The notes under the pieces are model-generated. The model was not told where the DNA came from. It saw only the letters and a list, made by a program, of their open reading frames with translations, and made no database searches. Of a stretch of DNA of 59,285 nt, positions 11,006-23,040 are shown one piece after another. How positions within the stretch are numbered: the first letter of the stretch is position 1; every line of letters starts with the position of its first letter. A program made the position numbers and the translations under genes. Source of the stretch: Hofstenia miamia (lineage: Eukaryota > Xenacoelomorpha > Acoela); assembly GCA_004352715.1 (NCBI GenBank), contig SCFE01000001.1:5731933-5791217 (forward strand). Direction: 5' to 3'.

Positions 11006-11013
11006 GTTTTGAT

Positions 11014-12319
11014 TAAATAAAATCATCATTCAGAGGAATTTTTAAACAATTTGTTAGCATTGTCATAAAGTTTGAATGGGATTTCATTCGTCGCATTATT
11101 TTTATAAATGAATTTGAAAATAATGCACAAAAACAATATGTGAATACAAATATTAATTTTTCCACATGGCTTTGTATTTTAATGTTTTAAATAACAAATT
11201 TCAATGGATGAAATTACTTTTAACCTAGCTCTCTTAAAATATTTTACCAGTTTCAATTTATAATCTATTCATAATTTGTACAGTTTTGTAATAGACTTTC
11301 TTGCTATAAAGAAGTTAGGCAAGTATTTGGTCAAAAGTATAAATTTGATTTTTAATACTTACATACAGTGCGCAATTTATATTAAACATTATATTTTCTC
11401 CTATTTAAAATTCTAATTTTTGTATTTAAATTTACAATCCAAATGTAACCCTATTGTATAATAACTACAATACAGAAGCCTATATAATTGTTCTACTTCT
11501 AAGAGGATATTATTAATGCACACGATATTTTTTTCAGAATTCGTTTTTTAACTATAATTACTACTATAAATAACAAAAAAACTAAGCAAAATCGTGACTA
11601 TGAATGCATCCTAACAATGAGTAGCCCACAAGTAAAACGTTATTTGAGTTGACTTACTAAGTACTACTACTGACATCCGCCCCCTCCTTACAAGGAAATT
11701 CTGTCAACGCCCTTGGCGATGAGCGATAATGAATTACTATAGTTGCATCGAGGAGGGCAGATTATTGTCCGGAGTTGAGGAGGACCTGCTACTCAAGCGC
11801 AGCAAGCTAACCCCCTTCCATCCTAGTGGATTTAGTGCGTATATGATAAATAATTGAGTACCAAGAATTCGATTAGATATCAAGCTTTTTATTAAACGAA
11901 TGTGCTTTATTTATACAAATTACTTAAATATTAATGAACACAAATTGGTAGTTAGCAGATACTAAACAGAATTTTTACAAATTTCAAAAACTAAAATTAA
12001 AGTACATGAGCTGCTAATCGTCGACCAATCAGAATGCACTCCTACATTCATTTACGAGTGACGTAAGATTTGGCATCTGTTCGTGGCTAGAATCGAGTAT
12101 TTTTTATATATTGTTCTTTAGCAAATTTGACGATTTGAGTTGGTTACCAACCAGAATTGTGATATGCTAATAGTCCAAGTGCTAGATATTCATAATATTT
12201 CATCAATTTTGAATTCAGATGTTAGTATATTTGAAGCTTTGTAAGTATTTCTTAATTTGAAATAACAGACTTCAAGTAAGCAAATTAGTAATGGTTTCTG
12301 CTTAATTACAAAACTAACT
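11014..12319. other. Intergenic downstream of LRAT gene
   Basis: AT-rich. There is a slightly GC-richer patch at 11680-11830 (ccgccccctccttac, gaggagggcag). No coding frame or RNA gene is recognised. It contains the 3' flank of the minus-strand LRAT gene. Confidence 0.35.
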
Positions 12320-13258
12320 TTAAATTTGAAATACTTTATGTATGGTTAATGGATTCAAAATAAAGCTTGTAAAATAATATCCTATATATTGAGAAAGCAA
12401 GTATGTGAGGACTTCAAGTAATCCATTAAGTGGAATGCTTACTAATAAATATAGTCCAATAAAATTGCAAATCATTGAACCGACATTTTGTGTAATTATC
12501 CAACACAATATAATGCCATCAAATTCTTCCTTAAAATTTCCTTTGAGTGTTTTGCATATGCTGTAGATCCAAAGAATGGAAACAAGTGGTGAAGCTAAAA
12601 ATGAGTCTCTAATAATTTCAGAACTATCATATATTAAACTATGTAAAGACATCATGCATATTGAGATAATTATACATGCAGAACTTCGCTTTTGCAATAT
12701 GATTTTCGAAAATAATTTTGAGAAACATATAAAGCAAAGCAGAAGCAAAATATATGAGCACAAGTTTCGGATAAACGTTTGAGATAGAACTTCATAAGCA
12801 TAATTGAAATAAATTGCTAAGCGTATGAATGCCAAGAATACTAGAAATTTGAATAAATTTTGCACCTGGTTTGATTCAGCTACAGTAGTTCTACACCTAA
12901 CAGAAAAATGCTCACAATTATTAGTCAATACATTGTAGTCTTGCATTCCGATTTGTTCATTTGCTCTTTGCAAAATATTTTCTGCATGGTCAGGATCTTT
13001 GTACAAATATTTATGCATATTTGGCATTTGGAATGCGAAGTTGTAAACATTTTTACTTACAACGCATTTATTAAACAAGTTCCAATATTGATTTTTGGAA
13101 AATTCAATTATTGTTATTTCAATTGTTTCATAGTTAATATTTTCAATTATTCCATGGTGAGAATATCCGAATTTTCGCAATAATTTTACATGATCACCTT
13201 TTTCTAACTGGTCAATAGTTTTTACAAAGCATTCTTTCCTTTTTTGAGTTCCCATCAT
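12320..13258 (-). CDS. LRAT-domain protein with multi-pass membrane region
   Basis: Single-exon gene of 312 residues from the Met at 13258. The N-terminal half is an LRAT/HRASLS-type (NlpC/P60 fold) domain: GDHVKLLRKFGYSHHGI carries the first active-site His (about residue 35) and NNCEHFSVRCR carries the nucleophile Cys (about 115). The family transfers acyl groups between phospholipids and retinol, amines or proteins at membranes. The second His normally follows about 12 residues after the first; the best counterpart reads TIIEFS, with Glu (about 52). Residues from about 135 on form roughly six hydrophobic segments (e.g. LFKFLVFLAFIRLAIYF, ILLLLCFICFS), far more than the single tail anchor of HRASLS enzymes. 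The frame also runs open upstream to 13468, but that part lies in a tandem duplication, so I prefer the Met at 13258. A long open frame amid decayed DNA argues for a functional gene. Confidence 0.85.
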   Translation of the reverse strand: MMGTQKRKECFVKTIDQLEKGDHVKLLRKFGYSHHGIIENINYETIEITIIEFSKNQYWNLFNKCVVSKNVYNFAFQMPNMHKYLYKDPDHAENILQRANEQIGMQDYNVLTNNCEHFSVRCRTTVAESNQVQNLFKFLVFLAFIRLAIYFNYAYEVLSQTFIRNLCSYILLLLCFICFSKLFSKIILQKRSSACIIISICMMSLHSLIYDSSEIIRDSFLASPLVSILWIYSICKTLKGNFKEEFDGIILCWIITQNVGSMICNFIGLYLLVSIPLNGLLEVLTYLLSQYIGYYFTSFILNPLTIHKVFQI

Positions 13259-13514
13259 TATTTGAAAGTATAGATGTATAGTGTTAAAAACATACTTAAT
13301 TATTGAAGTATTTGATAATTGCACAATTCTTCTAAGCGCGACTGAAAGTACGTAAAGCAGTTCACACCAGCCTTTTTGGTTGCCTAGCAACATTGTCACC
13401 AATCCTTCAAAGTGTAGACATATAATTTTAAAAAAATACTTAACGATTAGCGAATTCGATAATTGCATGATTCTTCTAAGCGCAAATGAGAGAGAGTTAA
13501 GCAGTTCATTACCT
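13238..13514. repeat. Tandem duplication over the 5' end of the LRAT gene
   Basis: Two copies of about 140-147 bp: 13238-13370 and 13371-13514. Shared words include ttcaaagt(a/g)taga, ataatt... before gataattgca, attcttctaagcgc and agcagttca. The proximal copy contains the chosen start codon and first codons. The distal copy keeps an open frame with related residues (QLSNSLIVKYFFK versus QLSNTSIIKYVFN). It may be duplicated promoter or 5' untranslated DNA, or it may add about 70 residues to the protein. Confidence 0.8.
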
Positions 13515-14324
13515 ACAAAATGTCCATATTTATATTCTTCAACAATGTGCTAATAATTTTGCCTATAATAAATTTTACTTGAATACTTTTATTCTAAATA
13601 AATTTAAAAACAATTTCTCGAAATATCGTTAAAAAATATACTGTCAATACATTTTTTATTTGTTTTCAAGTAATATTCACTTAGTGCTAGAGCTTTGCAT
13701 AAATTATTCTTATAATAACGTGAACATTAGACGAAATTTATTTGAACGTTTATAAGCCCTCTAACGGTCAAGAAATGTAGCGCAAATTTAATATTAACTT
13801 AAAATTATTTGAAATTTAATGCACTCGTTTTATCTCGATGTTTAAACAATTCCTTTGCGCTGATGACGCATTATCTTCACACTTTCAAATAATACCTTGT
13901 TTACACGTGACAAAAGACAGATCTGTCTCCAATTATCTCAAGACATGTGTAGCATGTAAACACCCAAAACATAAGACATGAACTCTCAAGTAGGGTAATT
14001 ATAAAACAGATGTAGATCAAAAAAATTTGATTTTATTGTATGTCTTCCGTCACGCTATCATAGTGTAAACACTAAATCATGCGACACATGTTTTTGACTG
14101 CAGTTATTTAATTATTATGGAAGCAAAATAGCAGTAATTTCGACTTATTATATTTATAAAAAATTGTTAATCATATATTTTTAGTATTTTATCCGATTTT
14201 CACAATTGGAAATATTTTTTCAATTACATATGCATGTTTAAACATTACTTATGCATTTTAGATAAATTTGCTAACAGGTAAATGACCTAAATAAATGCTT
14301 TGATTTGCTAAAATCTTAACTACA
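13515..14324. other. Intergenic, upstream of LRAT gene and MADF exon
   Basis: This stretch separates the divergent LRAT gene (minus) and MADF exon (plus), so it may hold both promoters. No defined promoter motif was found. Around 13900-14100 there are related short words (gtttacacgtgac, gtaaacaccc, gtgtaaacac) but no clear terminal repeats. Confidence 0.35.
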
Positions 14325-14477
14325 ATGAATGATCGTATGGAATGCAACTTAGTAGATGCTGTCTCAAAGAAATCTTTTTTATGGGATATCGCATGTCCTG
14401 AATATAAGGACAGGGATTTACGAAAGAAGGCTTTCTCTGATATTGCGAAAGAACTAGGGATGAAGTATAAACTTTAA
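14325..14477 (+). CDS. MADF-type DNA-binding domain, first exon or fragment
   Basis: A 50-residue frame from ATG 14325. FLWDIACPEYKDRDLRKKAF followed by SDIAKELGM matches the beginning of MADF (Myb/SANT-like) domains: aromatic/Leu-Trp-Asp, PEYKDRD, and the following helix. These domains bind DNA in transcription factors and in the accessory protein of PIF/Harbinger transposons. The domain should continue for about 40 more residues, but the frame stops at 14477. A possible splice donor (gaa|gtataa) lies at 14464-14469. No continuing exon or transposon ends were recognised. It could be exon 1 of a host gene or a transposon remnant. Confidence 0.55.
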   Translation: MNDRMECNLVDAVSKKSFLWDIACPEYKDRDLRKKAFSDIAKELGMKYKL

Positions 14478-15143
14478 TTAATTGTTATGAACGTCCCCGA
14501 CCCGTAAAAATAGGCTAATTGGTTTGTCCGCTCCGTATCCTAAGCCCGTTATGCCCGTAGCTAGATGTTATTTAGCTAAAATAGTTTGACGCAACAAAAT
14601 AACCTTGAAGTATGATATTACTATTATTTATGCATCCTTACCAAAAGACTGATTGTTGCCAATACAAAATAGTAGTCGAAATGATTTTTAGCACTTTGTG
14701 TCCTTTACATTACTAAATGCTGACATTAAATTTACTAATTCATATTCATTCAAATTTTCATACAAATATTTTTTATTTTTATGTGCAAAACATATTTTTA
14801 ATTGAATCTTTTTTTTTTCATTTACATATCATTTTTTATACCACTCGTTGCTTAAAAAGTACAACACTTTCGAGGATTTAACTATTTTGTTTCGAAATAT
14901 GTATATTTTTGTAATATTTATTTTTCAAATTGATTTACATAAGCATGGAACCAGAAGCAAAACATTATTCATTGGCAAATATGTACATATAGGCATATTA
15001 TTTCTTATCAGAATCAGTACAGTACAAAAATATTTTGGGTGTATAATTTATGTTGATAAAATTTGTGTTTTATTATTTCGTCTGTGTTTTATTCAGCACA
15101 TTAAATTGAAATATTGAGGTGCCACAGCACCCCCCCCCCCCAA
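14478..15143. other. Intergenic, AT-rich
   Basis: No gene recognised. The 89-residue plus frame at 14848-15117 is hydrophobic, AT-derived sequence without a known motif. The region ends in a poly-C run (about 13 C) at the edge of a gap. Confidence 0.35.
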
Positions 15144-15295
15144 NNNNNNNNNNNNNNNNNNNNNNNNNNNNNNNNNNNNNNNNNNNNNNNNNNNNNNNNN
15201 NNNNNNNNNNNNNNNNNNNNNNNNNNNNNNNNNNNNNNNNNNNNNNNNNNNNNNNNNNNNNNNNNNNNNNNNNNNNNNNNNNNNNNNNNNNNNNN
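15144..15295. other. Assembly gap (152 N) between poly-C runs
   Basis: Both edges are C homopolymers (15130-15141 and 15296-15309). Assembly probably stopped in one homopolymer tract or in a repeat carrying it. Open frames crossing it, with runs of Pro or Gly, are artefacts. Confidence 0.97.
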
Positions 15296-15309
15296 CCCCC
15301 CCCCCCCCC

Positions 15310-18107
15310 AATAAGAATACTGGGTGGCAATTGCCACCCCACTTCCGGCACTATTGTTAATAAATCTGTATTCTATTCATTTAGTGTCAAGTATTAGGAA
15401 TTTGAAAAAATTTGACCCCTTTTCTCTTATAATTTTAAATATTAATTAATGAAAAATTAAAACCTAAATATAACTGTTCAAGAAGTTACAATTCTTGAAC
15501 AATTATTGAATATTCAGTATTTTACTTAATAAAAATTTTGTAGACTCGGTGATGATCTTTGCAAGTGTTTGAGATGAACTTTGTTGAGAAATTATAATTC
15601 TCACTTATGTAGTCACACTAGACAATTGAGAAATTATTAAAAGCAATTGTACTACACATTTTTATATTAAAATTATATATAGATATTTACAGGAATGCAA
15701 AATATATTGTTCTTGGGAAACCTAATTATTAAAATAACATTCGACAATTATATATTTTCGACATTTTGAAATACATTTATTTCTAATATCAAATAATTTA
15801 CATGACATTTGTATCAATATAATTCGATTTTTGGGTGAAACATTATGTATGTTTTGGAAAATAATGACCTAAATTACTGGAATTATTGATAAGCCCTGGT
15901 TAAGCAATGTCTGGACACATATTTTTTATTAGTGATTGTGATTGGCATTCAATAAAAGAACCTGTACCTAACCCGACAATATTGATTACCTTACTCGACC
16001 CGGCTTAACCCTAATATTGATTCACTAACCCGATCTAATCTCATTTGATGAAAAACAGAATACTCAACATAAAAATGTACATGAATTGGAAACAAATAAA
16101 TACAAAATATTGCATTTTATCCAGATTATCATCCCCGAAAATTAGCTGAGATTAACCCAAACCAAATTCAAGTTGTTGTGCCCGACTCGACCCAATATCC
16201 GACGTCAGGTCAGATAAAGTTGGGTACCTGACAGCTATTTCTATCCTCTATTTCATAACTAGACCAACCTTTACATTATAGACAAGTCCTGTAAAAATGG
16301 ACACATCAGAATGCAATAAAAATAGCCTAGATCAGAACAAGTATCAACTTATTAACTTTGTGTTTTTATAATTTCGCTTTTTTTAAATTCAAAATTTAGC
16401 TTAAATCTAGTTTTATTAATTTTACATTAATAACTAGTCAGTAATTAGATTGTGGTAATACTTCAATCTTTTAAGATCAAAAATTAAATTAGCAGTTAAA
16501 GTATTAAGTTTAGGTGAAAACCAATTGCTATATTAAAAATAAAATTTATCTTTTAAACTTAGAGGATAAAGTTTTAGAAAAGATAAAACCAATTAACTTC
16601 CAAATTTACTGTTAAGTTGACTGCATTTAAAAATAAAACTATTCACTAGCTAAACGCAAACCAAGTCGGGTTAATCAAGAATTACATAATTCATAACAAA
16701 GGTATAAAAAATTTTCTAAATTTAATTATGCATATATATATTATATACATACATAAGCGCCAAGTACGGGCGTTCAAGCGTGCCTGGCACGCGTTGGCAA
16801 AGTCAAAGTATAATCTAGCAATATATTTAGCATTGGAAAACTAAAGTCAGTCTAGCACCTTAGCTGCAAATTTGTATTAGTTCAAATAAGTCACTAATAG
16901 CTGCAAACATATGTACTTAATGTAGCCTACTTTTTACTCGGTAATTATTTTAGAATATAATTAAAAAACAAACACTCACGATTGATTTTTACTGCTAGTA
17001 TATCAGTTCATATGCCTTGATTATATTTGTGTTATTGGTGGCAACTTAAACGTTTGTTTGCCAATGAAATACCATGTAATTTTTCAACAATAGGGTTATA
17101 AATAGAACGGTGCAAAGATACTATGTAGGCAAGCTAACTGGAGCATGGCTTCCAAGTAACCATAGTTTCTAAATTTATGATGTCACAATTTTATTGTTTA
17201 ATATATTATCACTATATCATCAGATAGTTGTAATTTTTGTGTAAGCATTACATAAATTTTAATTTAATTAACTTCTATAATTAAAAAGCTTTATTTTAGT
17301 AATGTAGATGTACAATTGCGTTTTGTTTCCGAAGACGGAATCATGCCATCTTCCCAAACAATAAGATATTCTTCATTCTATATATAGTTAATAAGAACAA
17401 GTGCAAATTAAGCATAGTTATTTGCATAACCAGCAGTAATATAATAACAGGGCTTATCAAATTGGTATTATATTAAGATAAAAAAAAATTATGTAGAATA
17501 TTCGAAATGAAAATGTGTCTGATGAATTCAAATATTATATACATAATAGCAATTATTATATATTTTCTAATATCTAGCTAAACTTTCCCCATTAAGTATT
17601 CTATCTTGCAAACTTCCTAAAGCAGTGTAAAACTGCGAGTGCATGGCATAATTTGAACTCATTCGTCCCAAGATCAGAACTGAGTAGAATAAAATAAACA
17701 GCTGCAAGCTCATCAGAAGAGGTTCGCCAAACATAATTCGTTTCGTAATATAGAAATAGTCAATTGGAACTACCTCTACAAAGCAATATTTTTTAAAATT
17801 CTCACGAATTTTTGAAGTCTTTTACGAAATTTAACCTCATTTTTCCCAACATTGACTGAGTCAATTTCGAATTTTAATGGCAGAATACATGCAGCAAAGC
17901 GTAATTTACTCATAATTGTTTGGTAACGCAAACAAATTACAATATTAAACGTGCTATAGCTCTAAATATCAAATTTCCATTTGTTTTTTACATGCTAATT
18001 CAATATTTTACAACGCCATCTAGCGAACGTGAAAAAAAATTTCGTCGAATGTACTCAAATATTAAATATCTAAAGCGTGATTACACTGGTTTAATTTGTA
18101 GAATTCG
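15310..18107. other. Long AT-rich intergenic stretch
   Basis: No gene recognised. The palindrome gggtggcaattgccacccc lies at 15324-15342. A 13-bp inverted pair, ttgataagccctg at 15886-15898 and cagggcttatcaa at 17448-17460, could mark ends of an old element. The tract 15960-16230 is richer in acccgacc-like words. The plus frame 17920-18204 (94 residues) has no known domain, and its end overlaps the dispersed 55-57 bp repeat. Confidence 0.35.
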
Positions 18108-18184
18108 TCAAGCGAATCTAGTTTACATTATTCTTTATGCTGATTTCTTTGACGAATACAATTTTGAAAGCTGCTGTTTACATA
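18108..18184. repeat. Diverged copies of the 55-57 bp repeat
   Basis: The block tgctgatttctttgacgaatacaattttgaaagctgctgtttacat aligns with the reverse complement of the 184-335 unit with about 80% identity. The word gtttacat recurs at 18121 and 18176 (55 bp apart), so about 1.3 units are present. It lies just before the 5' end of the L1-like element. Confidence 0.65.
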
Positions 18185-18508
18185 GCTTAACGCCAGTCTT
18201 TTAGAAAGTGGCATTAATCTTCAAAATCAATGCTTTATTTTTGCAGCTTTGGTGGTGTGACATCCGACCCTACCCTACCCTACCTGGCGTGGGTGTTGAC
18301 TACTGTTGTCAACACTTTTCACTGCTCGTGTTTTTTTCGCGTTTTCGCTTGCTTTTGCTTCTTTTTTGGCATTGCCACCTCGTATCAAGTTCATCTCATC
18401 GTTTTCTCAACCTAAACTTCTATCTATAATTTCTCATGTTCCCGCTTTCCCACCCACCCTCTTCTTTGAAGACCTTCGTCCCTCTCAGCATCATTTTCCC
18501 AACTGTAA

Positions 18509-19389
18509 GTGTTTGTACTAATTTCTTGTTTTGTTATTTATTTTAAATTTTATACAATAGTGTACGCTCAAACCGCTCACTCTAGGTCCCCTACAACTTC
18601 TGCCTTTTCTCACCGCCTTACACTCATTAAGGCAGAAAGTCCAGAAGCTGTCAACAAAATCCAGATCTCCAGAATGCTAGTTACCCCCAAGACGATCAAT
18701 CCGACTTCTAAAGGCTCTCCAGGTCATTGGAACCCAAGACGTGGCAGAGGAAATGGCAGTACTATTCGAGAGCCCCATTGAAATAGCTAGTAAGTCTCTT
18801 ATTCCAACTCAATGCGAGTGGAGAAAGGTACCCTTAGTTGGAAGACAGGAGTTCTCCAAGACATTAAAAGTAAACATGCTGAACTTTCCAGCAATGTGGA
18901 ACCTCGAGGACCAATTTCCTTTGCTTAAGTGTAGGTCTGGTGGGAAAGGTCAAGTCTTTTGAACATAAAAACAATTTTAACTCCGTACAATCAACTGTTT
19001 CTGTAGAGGTAAGCGGTTGGCAAGAACAGGCAAAGCTCTTCTGGTCAGAACCAGTAAAAGAAAAAGCGGGTTTGAGGCAGTGAAGGATCTGATGATGACA
19101 TTTGACTGCTTTGCAATAACAATCTGTGCAACATGCAACTCTAGAGTGGGCAAACAACTTATGGGACTCCTACAAGGCTGCATATTTAGTAGATAAAATA
19201 GAAGAGTTGGAGAAGAAGCTGGAAGAAGCTGAAGGTACAACTTCTCACAAAAAACTATTAGTGGAGGTGGATGCAATTCTTGCAACCCCTGCCCAAAGAC
19301 AGAAAATCATGTCTGCCCCCAAATCCGTGCCCGTAAGTACCATCAGAGATGAAACAGTGACAGCGTCTTTACAACACCAAAGAAGATGA
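18509..19389 (+). pseudogene. LINE ORF1 relic with coiled coil
   Basis: Broken frames upstream of the endonuclease. The first pieces (18509-18962) have no known domain; one includes NPRRGRGNGS, a basic glycine-rich patch. The last piece (19126-19389) has DKIEELEKKLEEAEGTTSHK, a clear heptad-type coiled coil as in ORF1 RNA-binding proteins of L1-type elements, which trimerise and package LINE RNA. The position just before the endonuclease supports this. Assignment rests on context and the coiled coil, not on a recognised RNA-binding domain. Confidence 0.55.
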
Positions 19390-20084
19390 AAGTCTTAACT
19401 CCCCAGACCAAGATCCCGTCCCGCCCTTTGACACCATTAGCCCCTTTTCATCCTGAACCCTTACACATTGTAGAACGTTAACTTCACTAGGGAAATTAAT
19501 AAAAATTATTGAATACCTGAATATATTCAAACCAGACTATATATTGTTGCAAGAAACTAAAATAGCCGAAATTTCCGCAACTGCAAAAACATATTTTGAG
19601 AAAAAAGGTTATGACTTTTACACCTCTAAAAAGGCTTCTTTAGTTTAAAAATATGAATGCGCCACAGCACAAATTTAATTTTCTACCAAAAACGAAATGA
19701 TTTATGCGTTATAAACCACTACTTAGGGAGAGAAGAATATAAAGGCACGATAAATTTTATTACTCAATCTCGAAAAAGTTTTAACTTTAAATCTTTATTT
19801 AGTGCAGGAGACTCGAATTGCTATTATCTAAAAGATGTCATCAATTCTATTTCTAATATAAATTTATCACTAACGAGATACAACTACTTAAATAATAATT
19901 TTATCTAGAAATTTATACTTTTAGATACTGTTGCAAATGCTGAAAATCTATTACATACATATTTTAATAATATTAACAGGTATTCGTCAGGGATTGATCA
20001 CTATTATGCAAGCAACGACTTAAATACGATACATTCAAAGGTATTATCAATTGAAACATCAGACCACAACCCCTACTAACCAAC

Positions 20085-20178
20085 TTCGCAACTAAACAAA
20101 CTGCTGGTCTGGGTGTTTGGCGGACAAAATCCACCTCCATAGAAAACAGCAAGAGGGTGATATTTCTAATCTAATCTA
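20085..20178. repeat. Possible short insertion (SINE-like) with TCTAA-type tail
   Basis: Between the endonuclease end (SDHNPY) and the next RT-domain frame lies a GC-richer stretch, gctggtctgggtgtttggcg through aacagcaagagggtgatat, that ends in ctaatctaatctaatt. It does not fit either LINE frame. I see no convincing tRNA-type A and B boxes, so the SINE label is tentative. Confidence 0.3.
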
Positions 20179-22390
20179 ATTATCTTTACACGAGGCAAAT
20201 ATTTCAAATATCCAAAACTAGTGGTCAATCATGAAAGTAAGGGTAAAATTGCTACTGCAAAATACACAGATAACCATTGAAAATCGTTTTTATAATATCA
20301 GATTGTGAGCGACAACTTAATTTGTTGACCCCAGATATATATGACTATGAGCTACTTATAAAATCTTATGAAACTGAAATTCGGAACATAACTACTGAGA
20401 TAGCCAAAGATGAATTAAAATATATAAGAAATATTGAATACGAAATTGATGAAAGTAGCAGTAAGGGAATCAAAACCTATGTCAACAAATCAATGGAAAA
20501 CCTAAATATTGAGCGTGTAAGATTAAGCAATAATACAATTTCTGAAAATCAAGATGAGATTATCAGTACATCTACGGATTTCTTCAAAAATCTTTACAAA
20601 AAATCCAATCTAGACATTGAAAACAACAATTTGATTTTCCCAAAAATTTCCTTAGATGGAAGCGAAAATTTGAGTCATAACATTTCCATTGATGAGATTT
20701 CAAAAGTAATAAATAAACTAAAGAATTTCCAGGACTCGATGGCCTTAATACTACCTTCTACAAAACATTTCAAGCCATTTTAGGGCCTTATTTTCAATTA
20801 TTAATTCTTTCAATTTTAGACTCCGGAATTATTTCAAATAGTATATCAAATGTAATTATGAAACTAACACCGAAAAAGGCAAGGATTTGGGGAACCCAAA
20901 TCCTGGAGACCCATCTCTTTATTAAACATGGATCTTAAAATTGTTTCACACATTTTGCACGACCGACTTGGACCATTAGCACAAAAATATATACGTGTGA
21001 CACAGAATAGCTTTATAAAAGCGAGAAAGTCCTCCCTTAATATCTCTACCCTTCAATGTATCATAGAAATATGCAAAGCAAATAACATCGACATGGGAAT
21101 ACTAAACATTGATTTCAAAAAAGCTTATGATTCTATGACCATAATTTTTTATTCCAAACATTAGATAAACTAGTTATACCAGAAACTATTTTGTTATAAA
21201 AATAATAAGTCGTACCTCTGTATCAATGGTTTTCTGTCACCACCAATAGATGTACAAAGGGGCGTCTGGCAGGGATGGCCCTTGTCATGCATACTGTTTA
21301 ATTTTGCAGTAGAATCCTTACTGAACCAAATCAGATTTTCAAATCAAATTGAAGGTTTTAAATATTCGAACATATAAAATAACTAGCATTTGCTGATGAC
21401 ATCACCCTGCTAGCATCTTCACATGCAACCCTATTCAAACACCCAGCCCAGTTTAGTGGGGTAAGTGGTCTCGAAATTATAAGCAAAATTCTATCTATAC
21501 AGGCATAAACCATGCAAAACAGTGGTCAAATGAATTTTCAGAAAATTATTAAGAAATCATTTTACTAGGAATTAAAATTTTAGGTAATAACGCAATTAAT
21601 ATCGATTCCTTTTTTAAAAGATAATAATTTGTTAATCAATTTTATTGGAAATCGCAAAATGTAATTATATTGTAAAGCTAAAGCATTTAATACTCTATTA
21701 TTAATGAATACAGTATTACCCGCCTCTACTTGTAAGCAATACAATTCAAAATGCAATCAACAATGAAATTTGAAAAAAAGTAATCATTCAAGACCAACGA
21801 AATTATAATATTGTAAATACCAAAAAAGGCGGAATTCAATTAGGAAACATATATTACTATCAGCTTGCATATAAAATAAACTTAATATTCATGATACTAA
21901 ACGCCAAATGGCACCCTATAAGTACGTTGTTCTCAAGTATCATTCTAAACTATACTCCTCGAAAAAATCTACTTGAGATGCTCTGTAATATAACATTACC
22001 AAATTTTTTTAAAACTATATGTCCCCAATTAGCATCTACATCTACACTAAGGATAAAGGATATTACAAGGTCTAAAGTTCCAATTAAACCCAAAGGGCTG
22101 TAGTTCGATAATAAACTCAATTATTAGCAGACCAAAAACTTATGGGGAACCAATCCAATTTAACCGCGATATTGAGCCTGAACGTCTGCAAAACTTATAA
22201 TACACAAGCGGGGCTCCATGTTAGAATTTAATTCATCAATTAAAGGGAAAACTCTTAGTGATTTTTGTAATTATATAGCGACACAGATACCTCGAATGTT
22301 TTCGATAAAGCATCAAGTTATTAGAATATTTCAATATATTGCATTCAAAACATCCTTCAAAAACTACGCACTTCTAAAGTACGTCCATAT

Positions 22391-23006
22391 CAGACTTGTC
22401 AACGAGCCGAGCTTCTAACGAGGAGAGCCGATCCGTACCGAGCTTGAGCACAGTATTTGATTTACAACGAGCTCAAAACGAGCCTATTTTAGACAAAGCA
22501 AGTTTATAGTTCTGCTTTTTAATTGGATTATGGAGGTTTTTCTTATTTTTTACAGTCAGTATGCCTTTCCTATAATCTTATTGAGGAAATGTTTATTAAA
22601 TATTAGGAAGCGCTATGTAAAAAATTCTTTGAGCATAATTTTTTTAAAAAAATACCGAGCTAAAACGAGCCTCATTAAAAGATTTTATGTGGCGAGCCGA
22701 GCCGAACTTACACAAAATTTCAACGAGCCGAGCTTNTGTATATATATATAGCTTTGTACAGATAAATTTCGAACCAATGAGCCCTCGGCTACCCCAAACT
22801 TGAAAATTGATATTCAAGCTGTATGTTAGACATATAATTATGCCTAAACACATTAATTAACCGTAAGCAGCCACTTTCAACATCGATTAGGCTGAAATTG
22901 AATAACTCAAATTTCAAACTGTTATAAATAAAATTCTAGCAAAATACAATTTTGATATTTTGTATTTATCAATTGCTTGCATAAATTTAATTAGTATTTA
23001 TTTGTT

Positions 23007-23040
<34 letters not shown>

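Noticed and set aside
12576-13183. Plus-strand frames opposite the LRAT gene
   Set aside because: Antisense shadows; the minus frame carries the LRAT motifs.
16750-16800. gtgcctggcacgcgttggca considered as a tRNA fragment
   Set aside because: No cloverleaf, no A or B box and no acceptor stem could be formed.
18256-18287. ccctaccctaccctacc looked telomere-like
   Set aside because: Only about three units, inside a LINE leader; too short for a telomeric tract.
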